Under the pieces are notes generated by a model, which saw only the letters and a program-made list of their open reading frames with translations, made no database searches and was not told the DNA's origin. A DNA stretch of 64,000 nucleotides from Streptomyces sp. CC228A (lineage in GTDB: Bacteria; Actinomycetota; Actinomycetes; Streptomycetales; Streptomycetaceae). The first letter of the stretch is position 1, and each line of letters begins with the position of its first letter. Made by a program: the position numbers and the translations under genes. The stretch covers positions 558,001 through 622,000 of the forward strand of contig NZ_JAJPUI010000003.1 in NCBI RefSeq assembly GCF_021390935.1, given 5' to 3'. Shown here piece by piece: positions 14,536 to 24,823 of this stretch.

Positions 14536-17226
14536 CTACGGCGCCGCCGTCGCGCAGGGGGTGCCGTTCAGAGTGAGCGTGGTCGGGGGCGTGTTGGCCT
14601 CCGGCCACGTGCCCGTGAAGCCGAAGCCGACGGTGCCGCCCGGCCGGACCGTGCCGTTCCAGGAGGCGTTGGCGACGGTCACGTCCGCGCCCGCCTGGGT
14701 GAAGGCGCCGTTCCAGCCCTGTGTGACGCGCTGGCCGTCCGGGAACGCCCAGCCGGCCTGCCAGCCGTTCCAGGTCTCATCGGACGTGTTCACGACCGTC
14801 ACGTCCGCCTGGAAGCCGCCCTGCCACTGGTTCGTCACCTTGTACACGGCCTCGCAGGCCGCGGGCGGGTCGGTGGGCTCCGTGGGGTCGGTCGGGTCGG
14901 TCGGGTCGGTGGGGTCGGTGGGGTCCGTGGGGTCGGTCCCGGGGTCCGACGTGTCGCCGTAGACGATGCCGCGGCCGTTCGTCGACACGTACACCCGGCC
15001 GTAGACCCTCGGGTCGCCGGTGATCGCGGCGCCCGTCCAGCCCCACTGGTGGGCGTCGTCGTTGATACGGGTCCAGGTGGCGCCCTCGTCCGTGGAGCGG
15101 AAGATGCCGCGCACCCCGCCGACCTCCGCGCTGGTGTAGAGCGTGTCGTACGACGCGCCGGGCGCGGCCTTGCCGAAGCCGATCGTGTCGGCCTCGCCGA
15201 CCGAGGCGACCCGGTCGAAGGTCGCGCCCGAGTCCTTCGAGCGCCACAGGCCGTACGTGCCGTCCGGTTCGCCGCCCGCCAGCCAGATGTCGCCCTCCCG
15301 GCCGGGGGCCGCCTTGAAGCGGACGTTGCCGGACGCGGGCAGGCCGGTCGCCGCGGACGCCGTGAAGGTGGCGCCGCCGTCCGTGCTGACGTGGAAGGTG
15401 CCGTCCTTGAAGGCGTAGAACTTCAGCGGGTCCACCCGGTCGGACTCGACCACCGCGCCCGCCGGGACGCCCCGGGACGCCGTCCACGAGGTGCCGAAGC
15501 CGGTCGTCGTGTGCACGCCCGCGCCCTCGGGGCTCCACACGAAGCGGCTGCCGTCCGCCGCCGCGGCCACCGTGCCGCCGCCGGAGACGCCGGCGGGCTC
15601 CTGCCCGGCGAACCAGTTCGCGCCGTTGTCCGTGGAGAAGGCGATGCGGGGGCCCGTGTCGTTGCGGCCGGCGCGCACCACCGTGTCCGGGGCCTTCTCG
15701 GCGTAGTCCAGGCTCGTCGTGTTGGTGAAGACCGGCTGGGTGAAGATCATCGGCGGGACCTCGGCCAGGTCCGTGTGGCGGAAGCCCCCGATGTCGCCGA
15801 GGCCGCTGATCAGGGGGGCGCCGGCAGGCGGGGAGACCAGGTCGTTGACGGCGGTCTCCTCCAGGCCCCGCACCATCGGCTTGATGGTGATGTCGGCGCC
15901 CTCGTCCCAGCGGGTGAGGTCCTCCGTGCCGTAGATCGTGGCCCCGGTGCCGTACATCATGCGGTCCGAGTCGAAGGGGTCGATCTCCAGCGCCTCCGTC
16001 ATCCAGCCGAGCTTCGGGGTCTGCTCGGGCGGGGACGGGTTCGCACCCCAGGTCAGCCACGGGGACGACGACACGTCCATGCGGTAGCGGTTGTCCCGCT
16101 CCGGGTAGGGCGCGAACTCCCACGCCCTGGTCCAGGTCTCGCCGCTGTCCGTGGTGCGGAAGATCTGCGTGTCGGGCCACCAGGAGCTGTAGCCGCTGAC
16201 CATCACCGTGCCGGGGTCCTGCCGGTCCGCGCTCAGGCCGCTGAAGCCGTAGGAGGGCTCGGCGTCCGGGGTGATGTCCTTCCACGTGCCGGTGGCCGTC
16301 CCGTAGCGCCACACCGCGCCGTCGCCGCCGTCGTACGGGCCGCCCGTGTCGCTGTACGCGAGGTACAGGTGGCCGTTCTCGGCGTCGAGGACGCCCTTGT
16401 GGGGGAGGAAGCCCGTCGGCTGGCCGGGGAGCCGGGTCCAGGTGGCGCCGGCGTCGGTGGAGCGGTAGACGGCGTCGTCCTTGTCCGCCACGCCCACGTA
16501 GAGGGTGCCGGTGGCCTGCCCGGCGCTGCCGGTCGTCTCGTCGAAGACGACCCAGACGACGCCCTGGTTGTCGGAGCCGTAGCCGCTGGTGTCGGACGGG
16601 TCCTGGGCGTAGTTCCCGGGGTTCGGGAAGGACTCGACCTCCGACCAGGTGGCCCCGGAGTCCGTGGAGCGCCACAGGCCGTGGCCGCTGGGCGCGCCCA
16701 GGTACAGGACGCTGTTGCGGTGCGGGTCGATCGCGAGGCGCTCGCCCATGCCGCGGCCCGGCATGTTGCCGCCGAGCTTGAACGGCAGGTCGGTCTTCTC
16801 CCAGGTGGCGCCGCGGTCGGCGGAGCGCAGCACCGCGCCGTTGCCGGGGTCCCAGTCGTTGGTGTAGGTGCCGACGGCGGCGTACACCCTGTCGGGGTCG
16901 ACGGAGTCGGTGGCGAGGCTCGCGACGCCGGTGTGGCCCCAGTCGTCCCAGCCGATGTGGTCGAGCAGCGGCGTCCACGTCCTGGTGGACTGCTCCCAGC
17001 GGTAGGCGCCGCCGATGTCGGTGCGGGCGTAGGCGAGGTCCTTCTCGGCGCGGTTGAAGACGATGCCGGGGACGAAGCCGCCGCCGTCGATGCGGACGTT
17101 CTTCCAGGTGTAGGTGTCGGCCGCGGCCGCCGCGGCGGGCCGGGCGGGGTCGGCCTGGGCGGGTGGCGGGCCGGCCGTCAGCAGGGCCGCCGTCACGGCC
17201 AGCCCCGCGAGCAGGTGTCGTCTCAT
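14536..17226 (-). CDS. Secreted GH74 xyloglucanase with C-terminal CBM2
   Basis: 896 residues. A signal peptide ends near AQADPARP. The GH74 double seven-bladed propeller spans about 35-760 with at least eight Asp-box motifs (e.g. RSTDSGATWSE, RSTDEGATWTR). Candidate catalytic acids are the Asp in ARTDIGGAYRW near residue 69 and the one in GLGDIGGFRHTDL. A (DPT)n linker leads to a family-2 cellulose-binding module (CEAVYKVTNQWQGGFQADVT ... [12 protein letters not shown]). It hydrolyses xyloglucan outside the cell. GGAGGAACC precedes the ATG. It lies 105 nt behind GH48 on the same strand and is probably co-transcribed from the CebR-controlled promoter. Confidence 0.94.
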   Translation of the reverse strand: MRRHLLAGLAVTAALLTAGPPPAQADPARPAAAAAADTYTWKNVRIDGGGFVPGIVFNRAEKDLAYARTDIGGAYRWEQSTRTWTPLLDHIGWDDWGHTGVASLATDSVDPDRVYAAVGTYTNDWDPGNGAVLRSADRGATWEKTDLPFKLGGNMPGRGMGERLAIDPHRNSVLYLGAPSGHGLWRSTDSGATWSEVESFPNPGNYAQDPSDTSGYGSDNQGVVWVVFDETTGSAGQATGTLYVGVADKDDAVYRSTDAGATWTRLPGQPTGFLPHKGVLDAENGHLYLAYSDTGGPYDGGDGAVWRYGTATGTWKDITPDAEPSYGFSGLSADRQDPGTVMVSGYSSWWPDTQIFRTTDSGETWTRAWEFAPYPERDNRYRMDVSSSPWLTWGANPSPPEQTPKLGWMTEALEIDPFDSDRMMYGTGATIYGTEDLTRWDEGADITIKPMVRGLEETAVNDLVSPPAGAPLISGLGDIGGFRHTDLAEVPPMIFTQPVFTNTTSLDYAEKAPDTVVRAGRNDTGPRIAFSTDNGANWFAGQEPAGVSGGGTVAAAADGSRFVWSPEGAGVHTTTGFGTSWTASRGVPAGAVVESDRVDPLKFYAFKDGTFHVSTDGGATFTASAATGLPASGNVRFKAAPGREGDIWLAGGEPDGTYGLWRSKDSGATFDRVASVGEADTIGFGKAAPGASYDTLYTSAEVGGVRGIFRSTDEGATWTRINDDAHQWGWTGAAITGDPRVYGRVYVSTNGRGIVYGDTSDPGTDPTDPTDPTDPTDPTDPTEPTDPPAACEAVYKVTNQWQGGFQADVTVVNTSDETWNGWQAGWAFPDGQRVTQGWNGAFTQAGADVTVANASWNGTVRPGGTVGFGFTGTWPEANTPPTTLTLNGTPCATAAP

Positions 17227-17331
17227 GCGGGTGGTTCCTCCGGTGGTGCGGGGATGCGGAGGAGCCGGGCGGGACGCGCGGGGGCGCGGCCCGCCCGGCT
17301 CGTGTACGTACGCGGAGCCGCGGGGCTGGGG

Positions 17332-20268
17332 CTATTCGAGGAGCTCCGCGTACGAGCCCATGGCCAGGGCGATGTCCGCCTGGGCCCAGAAGCGGTGGTA
17401 CGTGAAGACGGGCGCGGCGCCGCCCTTCAGGTAGCTCTCGACCTTCGACCACGCCGGGTCGTCCTGGTAGAAGGAGCGGATCGAGAGGAACGTGGCCGAG
17501 GAGTCGACGCGGTCGCCGTTCGGCATCGTGCCGGTCCAGCCGCCGGGCACGTACACCGGGTCGTCGAACCGCTCGTAGTCGGCGCGGGTCTCCGGGACGG
17601 CGATGCCCAGCGGGTCCTGGTGGTGCTCCCACATGCCGTCGAGGAGGGCCTTCGCGACCCGCTCGGCGTCGGCGTCGCCGGACCTGGCGGCGTAGTACGT
17701 CAGCGTCTTGGCGTACGCGGCGGCCACGCCGACGTCGTTGGTGTAGTCGGCGACGGTGACGTGCAGGCCGGCGTTGGCGCCCGGGGCGGACGGGTTCCAG
17801 GTGTCGGGGGCGCCGGTCCAGCGGAGGGTGGACGGGAAGCGGAAGGTGCCGTCAGGGTTGATCGTGGTCTCGCCGACCGCCCAGTCGACCCATTTGCCGA
17901 GGACCTCCTCGGCGAGGGCGTCGCCGGTCTGGTGGTAGTACTCGGCGACGCGCTCCATGGACCACGCCTGGAAGCCGAACCACTGGTTGGACGGTGGGTC
18001 GTGGTAGACCGGCTTCTCGTCGTAGAAGAGGCCGTGGAAGGTGGGCGTGCCCGCCGGCGGGGTGGCGTACCGGCCCTGCCAGCTGTTGGTGGCGCCGCCC
18101 GCGATGCCGCCTTCGGCGGACTGCAGCCAGCGGTAGAACTCGATCTGCCGCTTGAGGCTGGTCGCCCAGTCCTGGGCGGCGGTCGGGGACTTGGGCTTCA
18201 GGGGCGCGTACGAGCTGAGCGCGTACGCGGCCAGCGGGTTCTGGTAGCCGCTGTGGGCGTGGCTGGAGCCGATGCGCCAGGCCCAGCCGGCGCTGGTGTC
18301 GGTGGCGCCGCCCCAGGCGTAGTACCAGGACATCAGGTAGTGGGCGCTGTCCTTGCCGGTGCCGGCGGGGCAGGCGGCCGGGCCGACGCAGTTGCCGGCC
18401 TTCTTGAAGTACTTGTCGAAGAGGGAGTAGCGCAGGTAGTCGCCCATCTTCGCGGCCTTGGCGACGGTGCCGGCGACCTCGCCGCCCTTGCCCTGGTCCT
18501 TGGCCCACAGGTCGGCCCAGTAGGCGGCCTGCACGGCGCGGGCGTCGGCGTCGGGCGCGTTGGTGAACTTCCACTGCTTGGCGTAGGAGCTGTCGCCCGT
18601 GAACAGGTCCAGGTAGCCGTTGGGTCCGCCGAACTCGAAGTCGTCGCAGGTCGGGTGGGTGACGGTCTCCCAGACGGACTCCTGCGGGCCGCGCTGGAAG
18701 GTGTTGATGTACGACGGTCCCGTGGCGGCCGGTCCGGCGGAGCACGTGCCGGGCTCGTTGCCGAAGCCGTAGACGTTGTCGACGTCCTGGAGCCAGTGCA
18801 TGCCGTAGACGTCGTCCGTGCCGTACGCGCTGCGCAGTTCGCCGGCGAGGGGGTCGGCGCCGGAGCGGACCTGCCCGTCGAGCCGGGCGGGGTAGTCGGA
18901 CGGGTCGTCCAGCTCGGGGGCGTACGTGGCGGGGGCGGAGGCGTTGTACTTGTCGTTGGTCGGCTGGTCGGCGGGCGTGGGGATCATGTACTGCTCCATG
19001 GTGTCCCACGACGCGTTGAACCGGGACCAGTCGCCGGTGATCCTGCCGTACATCGCCTCCAGCCAGATCAGGTAGCTGTACGCCTCCGACGTCGTCTCGT
19101 GCCCGTGGTCGGGGGCCTCGACGATGAGGGTCTCCACGGAGTGGTACGGGATGCCCTCGGGCGAGAAGTAGCCGTTCGCCGGGTCGGTGATCTTGGCGTG
19201 CATGGCCAGGAACCGCTCGTCGTACGCGGAGCCGGCGGCGAGCTGCGTGGCGGTGACCTCGGCCGCGGAGTGGCCCGGGGCGGTCACCGTGAAGACGGCG
19301 GAGCCGGTGCCGGTCTCGGCGGCCGTGACGGTGACCTGCTGGGCGGTGTCCCAGTCCGCCGGGGTGAACGTGAGGCCGGCCGGGGCCGCGGTCAGGGCGG
19401 TGTTGCCGGAGGTGCGGGCCACGCTCACCGTGACGTCCGCGGACGGCCGGGTGGAGAGCTTCACCGCGAAGGACGCCGATTCGCCCTGGCGGACCGGCAG
19501 TTGCGCCGGTGTCGCGACGAGGGCGGGGCCCGCGGCGACGGTGATGCCGACGGGTGCGGACTCGGCGGCGGCGCCCTGGCTGTCGTACGCCTTGGCGTAG
19601 AGGGAGTGGGAGCCGGCGGCCAGGCCGGTGGCGGCGAGGGTGTACGGGGACGTGGTGTCCGTGCCGAGCAGGGTCGTGTCGCTGTAGAACTCGACCTTGG
19701 TGACGGCGGCTCCGTCGGCGGCCGCGGCGGTGGCGGCCAGGGGGACCGGGTCGCCGGCGCTGAAGGCGGCGCCCGCCTCGGGGCTGGTCAGCACGGCGAT
19801 GGGCGGCTGGTGGGCGCCCGCGCAGACGGTGCCGTTGACGGTGAAGGCGGTGGGGGCGGCGTTGCTGCCGCTGTAGGTGAACTGGGCGCCCGTGGTGACG
19901 GCCGCGCCCGCGGCGACCGTGCCGTTCCAGCTCGCGTTGGTGACGGTGACGGTCTTCCCCGACTGGGACCAGACGCCGCTCCAGCCGCTGGTCAGCTGCT
20001 GGTTGCCGGGCTGGTCGTAGCGGAGGGTCCAGCCCTGGAGGGGGTCGGTGCCCCGGTTGGTGAGGGTGAGCTCGGCGGTGTAGCCGGAGCCCCAGTCGTT
20101 GGTCGTGTAGTCGACGCTGCACTGCACGGCGGCGGCCGCCCGTGCGGGAGCGGGGGAGCTGACGGCGCCGGCGGCGCCGAGGGGGAGGGCGAGTGCGGCG
20201 GCGGCGAGGGCTGTTCCCGCCCGTCTGCGCCGGCGCCTGCCCGGACCCGTCCGTGGTCCTGGCGACAT
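17332..20268 (-). CDS. Secreted GH48 cellobiohydrolase (reducing-end exocellulase) with N-terminal CBM2
   Basis: 978 residues. Signal peptide ([20 protein letters not shown]) with cleavage near ARAAAA. A CBM2 covers about 48-150 ([20 protein letters not shown]), an Ig-like domain about 155-245 ([19 protein letters not shown]), a further beta domain to about 340, then the GH48 catalytic domain from [20 protein letters not shown] to the end. GH48 signatures include [20 protein letters not shown] (catalytic Glu region) and [15 protein letters not shown]. It releases cellobiose from cellulose chains. AGGAGAGACACCCC precedes the ATG, and a perfect CebR operator lies about 56 nt upstream. Confidence 0.96.
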   Translation of the reverse strand: MSPGPRTGPGRRRRRRAGTALAAAALALPLGAAGAVSSPAPARAAAAVQCSVDYTTNDWGSGYTAELTLTNRGTDPLQGWTLRYDQPGNQQLTSGWSGVWSQSGKTVTVTNASWNGTVAAGAAVTTGAQFTYSGSNAAPTAFTVNGTVCAGAHQPPIAVLTSPEAGAAFSAGDPVPLAATAAAADGAAVTKVEFYSDTTLLGTDTTSPYTLAATGLAAGSHSLYAKAYDSQGAAAESAPVGITVAAGPALVATPAQLPVRQGESASFAVKLSTRPSADVTVSVARTSGNTALTAAPAGLTFTPADWDTAQQVTVTAAETGTGSAVFTVTAPGHSAAEVTATQLAAGSAYDERFLAMHAKITDPANGYFSPEGIPYHSVETLIVEAPDHGHETTSEAYSYLIWLEAMYGRITGDWSRFNASWDTMEQYMIPTPADQPTNDKYNASAPATYAPELDDPSDYPARLDGQVRSGADPLAGELRSAYGTDDVYGMHWLQDVDNVYGFGNEPGTCSAGPAATGPSYINTFQRGPQESVWETVTHPTCDDFEFGGPNGYLDLFTGDSSYAKQWKFTNAPDADARAVQAAYWADLWAKDQGKGGEVAGTVAKAAKMGDYLRYSLFDKYFKKAGNCVGPAACPAGTGKDSAHYLMSWYYAWGGATDTSAGWAWRIGSSHAHSGYQNPLAAYALSSYAPLKPKSPTAAQDWATSLKRQIEFYRWLQSAEGGIAGGATNSWQGRYATPPAGTPTFHGLFYDEKPVYHDPPSNQWFGFQAWSMERVAEYYHQTGDALAEEVLGKWVDWAVGETTINPDGTFRFPSTLRWTGAPDTWNPSAPGANAGLHVTVADYTNDVGVAAAYAKTLTYYAARSGDADAERVAKALLDGMWEHHQDPLGIAVPETRADYERFDDPVYVPGGWTGTMPNGDRVDSSATFLSIRSFYQDDPAWSKVESYLKGGAAPVFTYHRFWAQADIALAMGSYAELLE

Positions 20269-20322
20269 GGGGTGTCTCTCCTAGCGGCTCTCGTGAGAGG
20301 TGAGGATGACAAGCCTTGAACC

Positions 20323-20340
20323 AGTGGGAGCGCTCCCACT
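20323..20340. promoter_or_regulatory. CebR operator upstream of GH48 (divergent toward GH6)
   Basis: AGTGGGAGCGCTCCCACT is an 18-bp perfect palindrome containing the established CebR consensus TGGGAGCGCTCCCA. It lies 56 nt before the GH48 start and in the shared region with the GH6 gene, so cello-oligosaccharides should induce GH48-GH74 by releasing CebR. Confidence 0.92.
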
Positions 20341-20458
20341 ATGAGGAGGGGGACGGGCGGGGTCAAGGTCCTTGAAGAGTCGAAGTGGTTCGACGAGAAA
20401 GTCCGCCCCGCCCTCTGTTGCTTGACGGCGGGATGGCGCTACGGTCGGCGTCGACCAG

Positions 20459-20472
20459 TGGGAGCGCTTCCA
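20459..20472. promoter_or_regulatory. CebR operator upstream of GH6 (one mismatch)
   Basis: TGGGAGCGCTTCCA differs from the CebR consensus by one base in the right arm. It lies 120 nt from the perfect site at 20325 and about 540 nt before the GH6 start, which implies a long leader or an unrecognised promoter arrangement. Confidence 0.82.
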
Positions 20473-21014
20473 TTCGGTAGGGCACGTTGTCAGGTACGCG
20501 CCCATGCTGGAAGGAGTCGCTCCATGCGACACCTACGCGTTCGCCGTTTCCGCCCGTGTCGGTCCGCGAACACCCCTGCTCGCTGCCGACCGTGCACGCC
20601 GCGCCGCTCCGGGAACCCGCACCGGTTCCCGTGGCCCGTGTCAGCCGTGCACGCCGCGCCGCCCGGGCCACCCGTGCCCGCCCGCGGCCCGGACGACCCG
20701 GACCCGTCCCGCCCCGGGACGCGCCGCACCGGCCCCTCCTCCTCGGCGGCCGCAGCCTGCCCCCGTGCCGGGCGGCAGGTGCGCGGCGCGGCCCCGGCGG
20801 GCGTGCCGGGCACCCCTCCGCACCCGCCCCGCACGGGCCGCCGCGCCATGGGCCGGCCCCTCGGGACGCGTACGGCGGCACGCCGCCGGGCAGGCCCGAC
20901 GGCCGGCGCACGCACCACGGCCCGCGGCCGGCGACGCCCGCGGCCGGTTCCTCCTGAACCGCACGAGACCAGCGGAACAGCACCACGCCACCTCGGAAAG
21001 GAACCCCCATCCTC
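20473..21014 (+). other. Long leader/intergenic region before the GH6 gene
   Basis: No convincing gene. An ATG at 20524 has GGAAGGAG upstream and its frame runs to a TGA overlapping the GH6 start, but the product is Arg/Pro-rich without third-position bias. GTGCACGCCGCGCCGC occurs at about 20590 and again about 57 nt later. GGAAAGGAACCCCC near the end is the GH6 ribosome binding site. Confidence 0.45.
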
Positions 21015-22793
21015 ATGAGCCGCACCGCAACCCCCACACCGGCCGGGCGCCGCAGAACCGCCCTGCTGGCCGCCTGCACCCTCCTCGCGACCGCCGGCGC
21101 CACCGCCACCGCGCTGACCACCCCCGCCGGAGCCGCCGCCCCCGGCTGCACCGTCGAATACCGGATCACCAACCAGTGGGACACCGGCTTCGGTGCCGAC
21201 GTCACCGTCACCAACACCGGTGACGCCCTGAACGGCTGGACGCTGGAGTGGACGTACGGCGGCAACCAGCGGGTGCAGCAGGGCTGGAACGCCGGCATCA
21301 CCCAGTCCGGCGCCGCCGTGACCGCGAAGAACGCCTCGTGGAACGGCAGCCTCGGGACGGGCGCCTCCACGTCGTTCGGCTTCAACGCGTCGTACAGCGG
21401 CACCAACGACGTGCCCGGCACCTTCACCCTGAACGGCGTCACCTGCAACGAGGACGGCACGGACCCGACGGACCCGCCGACCGACCCGACGGACCCGCCG
21501 ACCGACCCCACCGACCCGCCGACCGACCCGCCGCCGACCGGCAGCAAGGTCGACAACCCGTACGTCGGCGCGAAGGTCTACGTGAACCCGGAGTGGGCCG
21601 ACAACGCCCGGGCCGAACCCGGCGGCAGCAGGATCGCCGACCAGCCGACCGGTGTCTGGCTGGACCGCACCGCCGCCATCGCGGGCGCCAACGGCAAGAT
21701 GGGCCTGCGCGCGCACCTGGACGAGGCGCTGCGCCAGAAGGGCGACGGCGAACTCACCATCCAGCTGGTGATCTACAACCTGCCCGGCCGCGACTGCGCC
21801 GCCCTCGCCTCCAACGGCGAGCTGGGCGCGAACGAGATCGACCGGTACAAGGCGGAGTACATCGACCCGATCGCGGCGATCCTCGGCGACCCCAAGTACG
21901 CGGGTCTGCGGATCGTCACCACGGTCGAGCTCGACAGCCTCCCGAACCTCGTCACGAACGTGACCCCGCGCGCCACCGCCACCCCCAACTGCGACGTGAT
22001 GAAGGCGAACGGCAACTACGTGAAGGGCGTCGGCTACGCCCTGAACAAGCTGGGCGCCGTCCCCAACGTGTACAACTACGTGGACGCGGGCCACCACGGC
22101 TGGCTGGGCTGGGACGACAACTTCGGCCCGTCGGCGCAGATCTTCAAGGAGGCGGCGACGGCCGAGGGCTCGACGGTCTCCAAGGTCCACGGCTTCATCG
22201 TCAACACGGCCAACTACAGCGCGCTGAAGGAGGACCACTTCACGATCGACGACACCGTGAACGGCACGTCGGTCCGCCAGTCGAAGTGGGTCGACTGGAA
22301 CCGGTACACCGACGAGCTGTCCTACGCCCAGGCCATGCGCGACGAGCTGGTCCGGATCGGCTTCGACGCCGGCATCGGCATGCTCATCGACACGTCCCGC
22401 AACGGGTGGGGCGGCGCGAACCGCCCGAGCGGCCCGGGCGCGACGACGAACGTCGACACGTACGTGGACGGCGGGCGCTACGACCGCCGCTTCAACACCG
22501 GCAACTGGTGCAACCAGGCCGGTGCGGGCCTCGGCGAACGCCCGCAGGCCGCCCCGGAGCCGGGCATCGACGCGTACGTGTGGATGAAGCCGCCGGGTGA
22601 GTCGGACGGGGCGAGCAAGTCGATCCCGAACGACGAGGGCAAGGGCTTCGACCGCATGTGCGACCCCACCTACACCGGCAACCCCAGGAACAACCACAAC
22701 ATGTCGGGGGCCCTGCCCGAGGCCCCCGTCTCGGGCCACTGGTTCTCCGCCCAGTTCCAGGAGCTGATGAGGAACGCCCACCCGGCGGTCTGA
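21015..22793 (+). CDS. Secreted GH6 cellulase/cellobiohydrolase with N-terminal CBM2
   Basis: 592 residues. The signal peptide ends near AGAAAPGC. A CBM2 (about 45-145: GCTVEYRITNQWDTGFGADV, KNASWNGSLGTGAS) is followed by a (TDPTDPP)n linker and a GH6 domain from DNPYVGAKVYVNPEWAD. GH6 marks are VIYNLPGRDCAALASNGEL (Asp-containing active-site loop), VYNYVDAGHHGWLGWDDN and AYVWMKPPGESDG. The long loops are typical of exo-acting Cel6B-type enzymes releasing cellobiose from non-reducing ends, complementary to GH48. A CebR site lies upstream and a hairpin follows the stop. Confidence 0.95.
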   Translation: MSRTATPTPAGRRRTALLAACTLLATAGATATALTTPAGAAAPGCTVEYRITNQWDTGFGADVTVTNTGDALNGWTLEWTYGGNQRVQQGWNAGITQSGAAVTAKNASWNGSLGTGASTSFGFNASYSGTNDVPGTFTLNGVTCNEDGTDPTDPPTDPTDPPTDPTDPPTDPPPTGSKVDNPYVGAKVYVNPEWADNARAEPGGSRIADQPTGVWLDRTAAIAGANGKMGLRAHLDEALRQKGDGELTIQLVIYNLPGRDCAALASNGELGANEIDRYKAEYIDPIAAILGDPKYAGLRIVTTVELDSLPNLVTNVTPRATATPNCDVMKANGNYVKGVGYALNKLGAVPNVYNYVDAGHHGWLGWDDNFGPSAQIFKEAATAEGSTVSKVHGFIVNTANYSALKEDHFTIDDTVNGTSVRQSKWVDWNRYTDELSYAQAMRDELVRIGFDAGIGMLIDTSRNGWGGANRPSGPGATTNVDTYVDGGRYDRRFNTGNWCNQAGAGLGERPQAAPEPGIDAYVWMKPPGESDGASKSIPNDEGKGFDRMCDPTYTGNPRNNHNMSGALPEAPVSGHWFSAQFQELMRNAHPAV

Positions 22794-22818
22794 GCCGCAC
22801 AGCAGCTCCTTCCCCCAG

Positions 22819-22865
22819 CGAGCCCCCGCCCCCGGCGCCAGTCCGCGCCGGGCGCGGGGCTCGCC
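22819..22865 (+). terminator. Hairpin after the GH6 gene
   Basis: GCGAGCCCC (22819-22827) pairs with GGGGCTCGC (22857-22865), and the interior CCCGGCGC/GCGCCGGG continues the stem with one mismatch. It starts about 25 nt after the stop codon. The rest of the 22866-23270 gap shows no gene. Confidence 0.7.
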
Positions 22866-23270
22866 CCACGCGCGCCCCGGCCCCGCCTGCCTGCGTCCGC
22901 CTACGCGGCAGGGGCGGGGCGCGGGTGGGCGCGGCGGCGCGGGGGCCCCGGAGGCCAGCGAGGACTGGGAGGCGCGGGAGGCGCGGCGTGCCGACGGGCA
23001 GGGTCCGGCGCTTGCGGCCGCAAGTCCTCTGCGCGGGGCGGCACTCCATCGTGTGGCGCCGTACGCCGCCGCCGCGCTACCGTCGTCAGCGTGACTGCCG
23101 GGTCGGCCTCGGGCCATGAGCGAGTGGGGTTCCCGGCCTTGTCGTGAGGGCGCGACGGGCCAGGGGGCCGCCGTCGGTGCGGCCGCGTGCCCGGTGCCTG
23201 CGGGCGCCGCACGCGGACTCTTCTCCCGTACCTCTTCCAGCGCTCCGCACCGACGGGAAGGACCCGCCTC

Positions 23271-23660
23271 ATGACCGCATCACTCGACCACACCGTCGTC
23301 CACGCCTCCGACAAACGGGCCTCCGCCGAGTTCCTCGCCGGCATCCTGGGGCTGGCCGTCGGGGCGCCGTTCGGGCCGTTCATCCCGGTGGACACCGGAA
23401 ACGGCGTGACGCTCGACTTCTACGAGGACCCGGACGGCGCAGCCGTCGCCCCGCAGCACTACGCGTTCCTCGTCCCCGACGAGGAGTTCGACACGATGAT
23501 CGACCGGCTGAAGGCGGCCGGGGTCACCTACTACGCGGACCCGCACCACACCGAGCCGAACCAGGTCAACCGGCTCTTCGGCGGCCGGGGCGCGTACTTC
23601 GACGACCTCGACGGGCACAACATGGAGATCATGACCCGCCCCTACGCCCGACCTGCCTGA
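23271..23660 (+). CDS. VOC-family (glyoxalase/dioxygenase-like) protein
   Basis: 129 residues from the ATG at 23271 (GGGAAGGACC upstream). The two beta-alpha-beta-beta-beta repeats of the vicinal-oxygen-chelate fold are clear: LDHTVVHASDKRASAEFLAG ending in VTLDFYED, then QHYAFLVPDEEFDTMIDRLK ending in FDDLDGHNMEIMTRPY. The metal ligands would be H at position 6, H near 65 and E in HNMEIM. Substrate unknown; many relatives are resistance or detoxification enzymes. Single gene, no operon partner. Confidence 0.85.
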   Translation: MTASLDHTVVHASDKRASAEFLAGILGLAVGAPFGPFIPVDTGNGVTLDFYEDPDGAAVAPQHYAFLVPDEEFDTMIDRLKAAGVTYYADPHHTEPNQVNRLFGGRGAYFDDLDGHNMEIMTRPYARPA

Positions 23661-23819
23661 GCCACCCGGCCTCCCCGGCCCACCCGGCCCTCCCGAGCCG
23701 CCCGGCACGGGAGGGCCCCGGTCCGTCCGGCCGTCCGACGCGGGCGGACACCGGCCCGCCTGGCCTGTCCGCGCCCGACACCTCTGCCGGCTGACCCCCG
23801 CGCCCTCCGGCACGGAAGC

Positions 23820-24037
23820 CATGCGGCCCGGAGGCCGTACGAGACGGAGCCGTCCGGCGCGGAAGCCAGGCGGCCGGTAAGCCGTACGTGACGGCAAGCC
23901 ATGCGGCGCGCAAGCCATGGCGGCCGGGAAGGCGGGTGGCGTGTGAAGCCGGGTGGCGTGTGAAGCCGGGTGGCGTGTGAAGCCGGGTGGCGCGTGAAGC
24001 CGGGTGGCGGGTGCCGCCGGGTGGCGCGTGCAGCCCC
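23820..24037. repeat. 17-bp tandem repeat array between convergent genes
   Basis: From 23934 the 17-nt unit GGGTGGCGTGTGAAGCC is repeated about six times, the first three copies identical and the later ones diverging. Upstream (about 23820-23933) are looser repeats around CGGAAGCCATGCGGC. The whole 23661-24238 gap between the VOC gene and the convergent GNAT gene has no coding candidate. Confidence 0.85.
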
Positions 24038-24238
24038 GGGTGCGCCGGAAGCCGCGCCGCCGGTCCCGCGCGGCGGGGGGGAGGAGGCTGCGCCCGCCCC
24101 GTGCCGCGGTGCGCGGATTCCCCGCCCGCCCGGTGCGGCGGTGCGGGCGGGTCTCCCCCGCCTCCCCCGCCCGTACCGGTCCGTCCGCCGTTGCGCGTAC
24201 GGGCGGCCCCGGTCGGCGGCACCCCCGCCGTCGTCGCC

Positions 24239-24736
24239 CTACAGGACCGGCGCCTGCGCCGGGGAGCCCAGGTCCCGTTCGCCGACCACCTCGTCCTCGC
24301 TCGTCTCCCCCGTGAGGTGGAAACCGAGCTTCCGGTAGAACTCCTCCGGTCCGCCCTCGGCCTGCACCCAGGTGACCGTCGCCGTGGTGCCGCCCCTGCG
24401 GCGGATCTCCTCGCAGACCGCCTCCACGGCGAAGCGGCCGTACCCCCTGCCCTGGCGGTCCGCCGCGATGTTGAGGCGCCACAGTCCACTGCGGGGCCGG
24501 TCGTGGTGGCAGCCCTCGGTGAACGGCACGTCGAAGAAGGCCATCACGAAGCCGACCAGCTCGTCGCCGTCCATGACGACCCGCGGCCAGGCGGTGTCCC
24601 CGTGGACGTACGCCTCCGCCAGGGACTGGGCCACCGGCGAGACGAACTTCCGCTGCTCCGGGGCCACCTGGAGACGGCATGCCTCCAGGACGTTGTCCTC
24701 GGTGACCTTCTCCAGACGCAGGCTGCTCTTCGACAT
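24239..24736 (-). CDS. GNAT-family N-acetyltransferase
   Basis: 165 residues from the ATG at 24736. The fold reads SLRLEKVTEDNVLEACRLQV (strand 1 and helix 1), VMDGDELVGFVMAFFDVPF, then LWRLNIAADRQGRGYGRFAV, which holds the acetyl-CoA-binding R/Q-x-x-G-x-G motif (QGRGYG), and EEFYRKLGFHLTGE near the end. It resembles spermidine/diamine-type acetyltransferases in the FVSPVAQSLAEAYV region, but the substrate is uncertain. Its stop faces the VOC gene across the repeat array; cebR ends 87 nt upstream on the same strand. Confidence 0.85.
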   Translation of the reverse strand: MSKSSLRLEKVTEDNVLEACRLQVAPEQRKFVSPVAQSLAEAYVHGDTAWPRVVMDGDELVGFVMAFFDVPFTEGCHHDRPRSGLWRLNIAADRQGRGYGRFAVEAVCEEIRRRGGTTATVTWVQAEGGPEEFYRKLGFHLTGETSEDEVVGERDLGSPAQAPVL

Positions 24737-24823
24737 GCGCCGGACCCTAGCCGGGCGCCCGGGCGCTGTCGCGCGGTTTTCCGCCTGCTTCCCGCGGGCG
24801 CGCGGCCGCACGCCCGCCGGAGC

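Noticed and set aside
14777..17632. Very long open frames (up to 1,700 codons) antisense to the cellulase and other genes
   Set aside because: They arise because stop codons are rare at this GC content; translations are Arg/Gly/Pro-rich, cross gene borders and contain no domain, while the opposite strand has clear enzymes.
20524..21018. 164-codon frame whose stop overlaps the GH6 start
   Set aside because: It has a passable ribosome binding site, but its composition is Arg/Pro-rich, third positions are not GC-biased and there is no domain; the ATGA overlap is probably chance. Kept only as a possible leader.
23934..24037. CRISPR-like array of 17-bp units
   Set aside because: The units are contiguous with no unique spacers and there are no cas genes; it is a plain tandem repeat.
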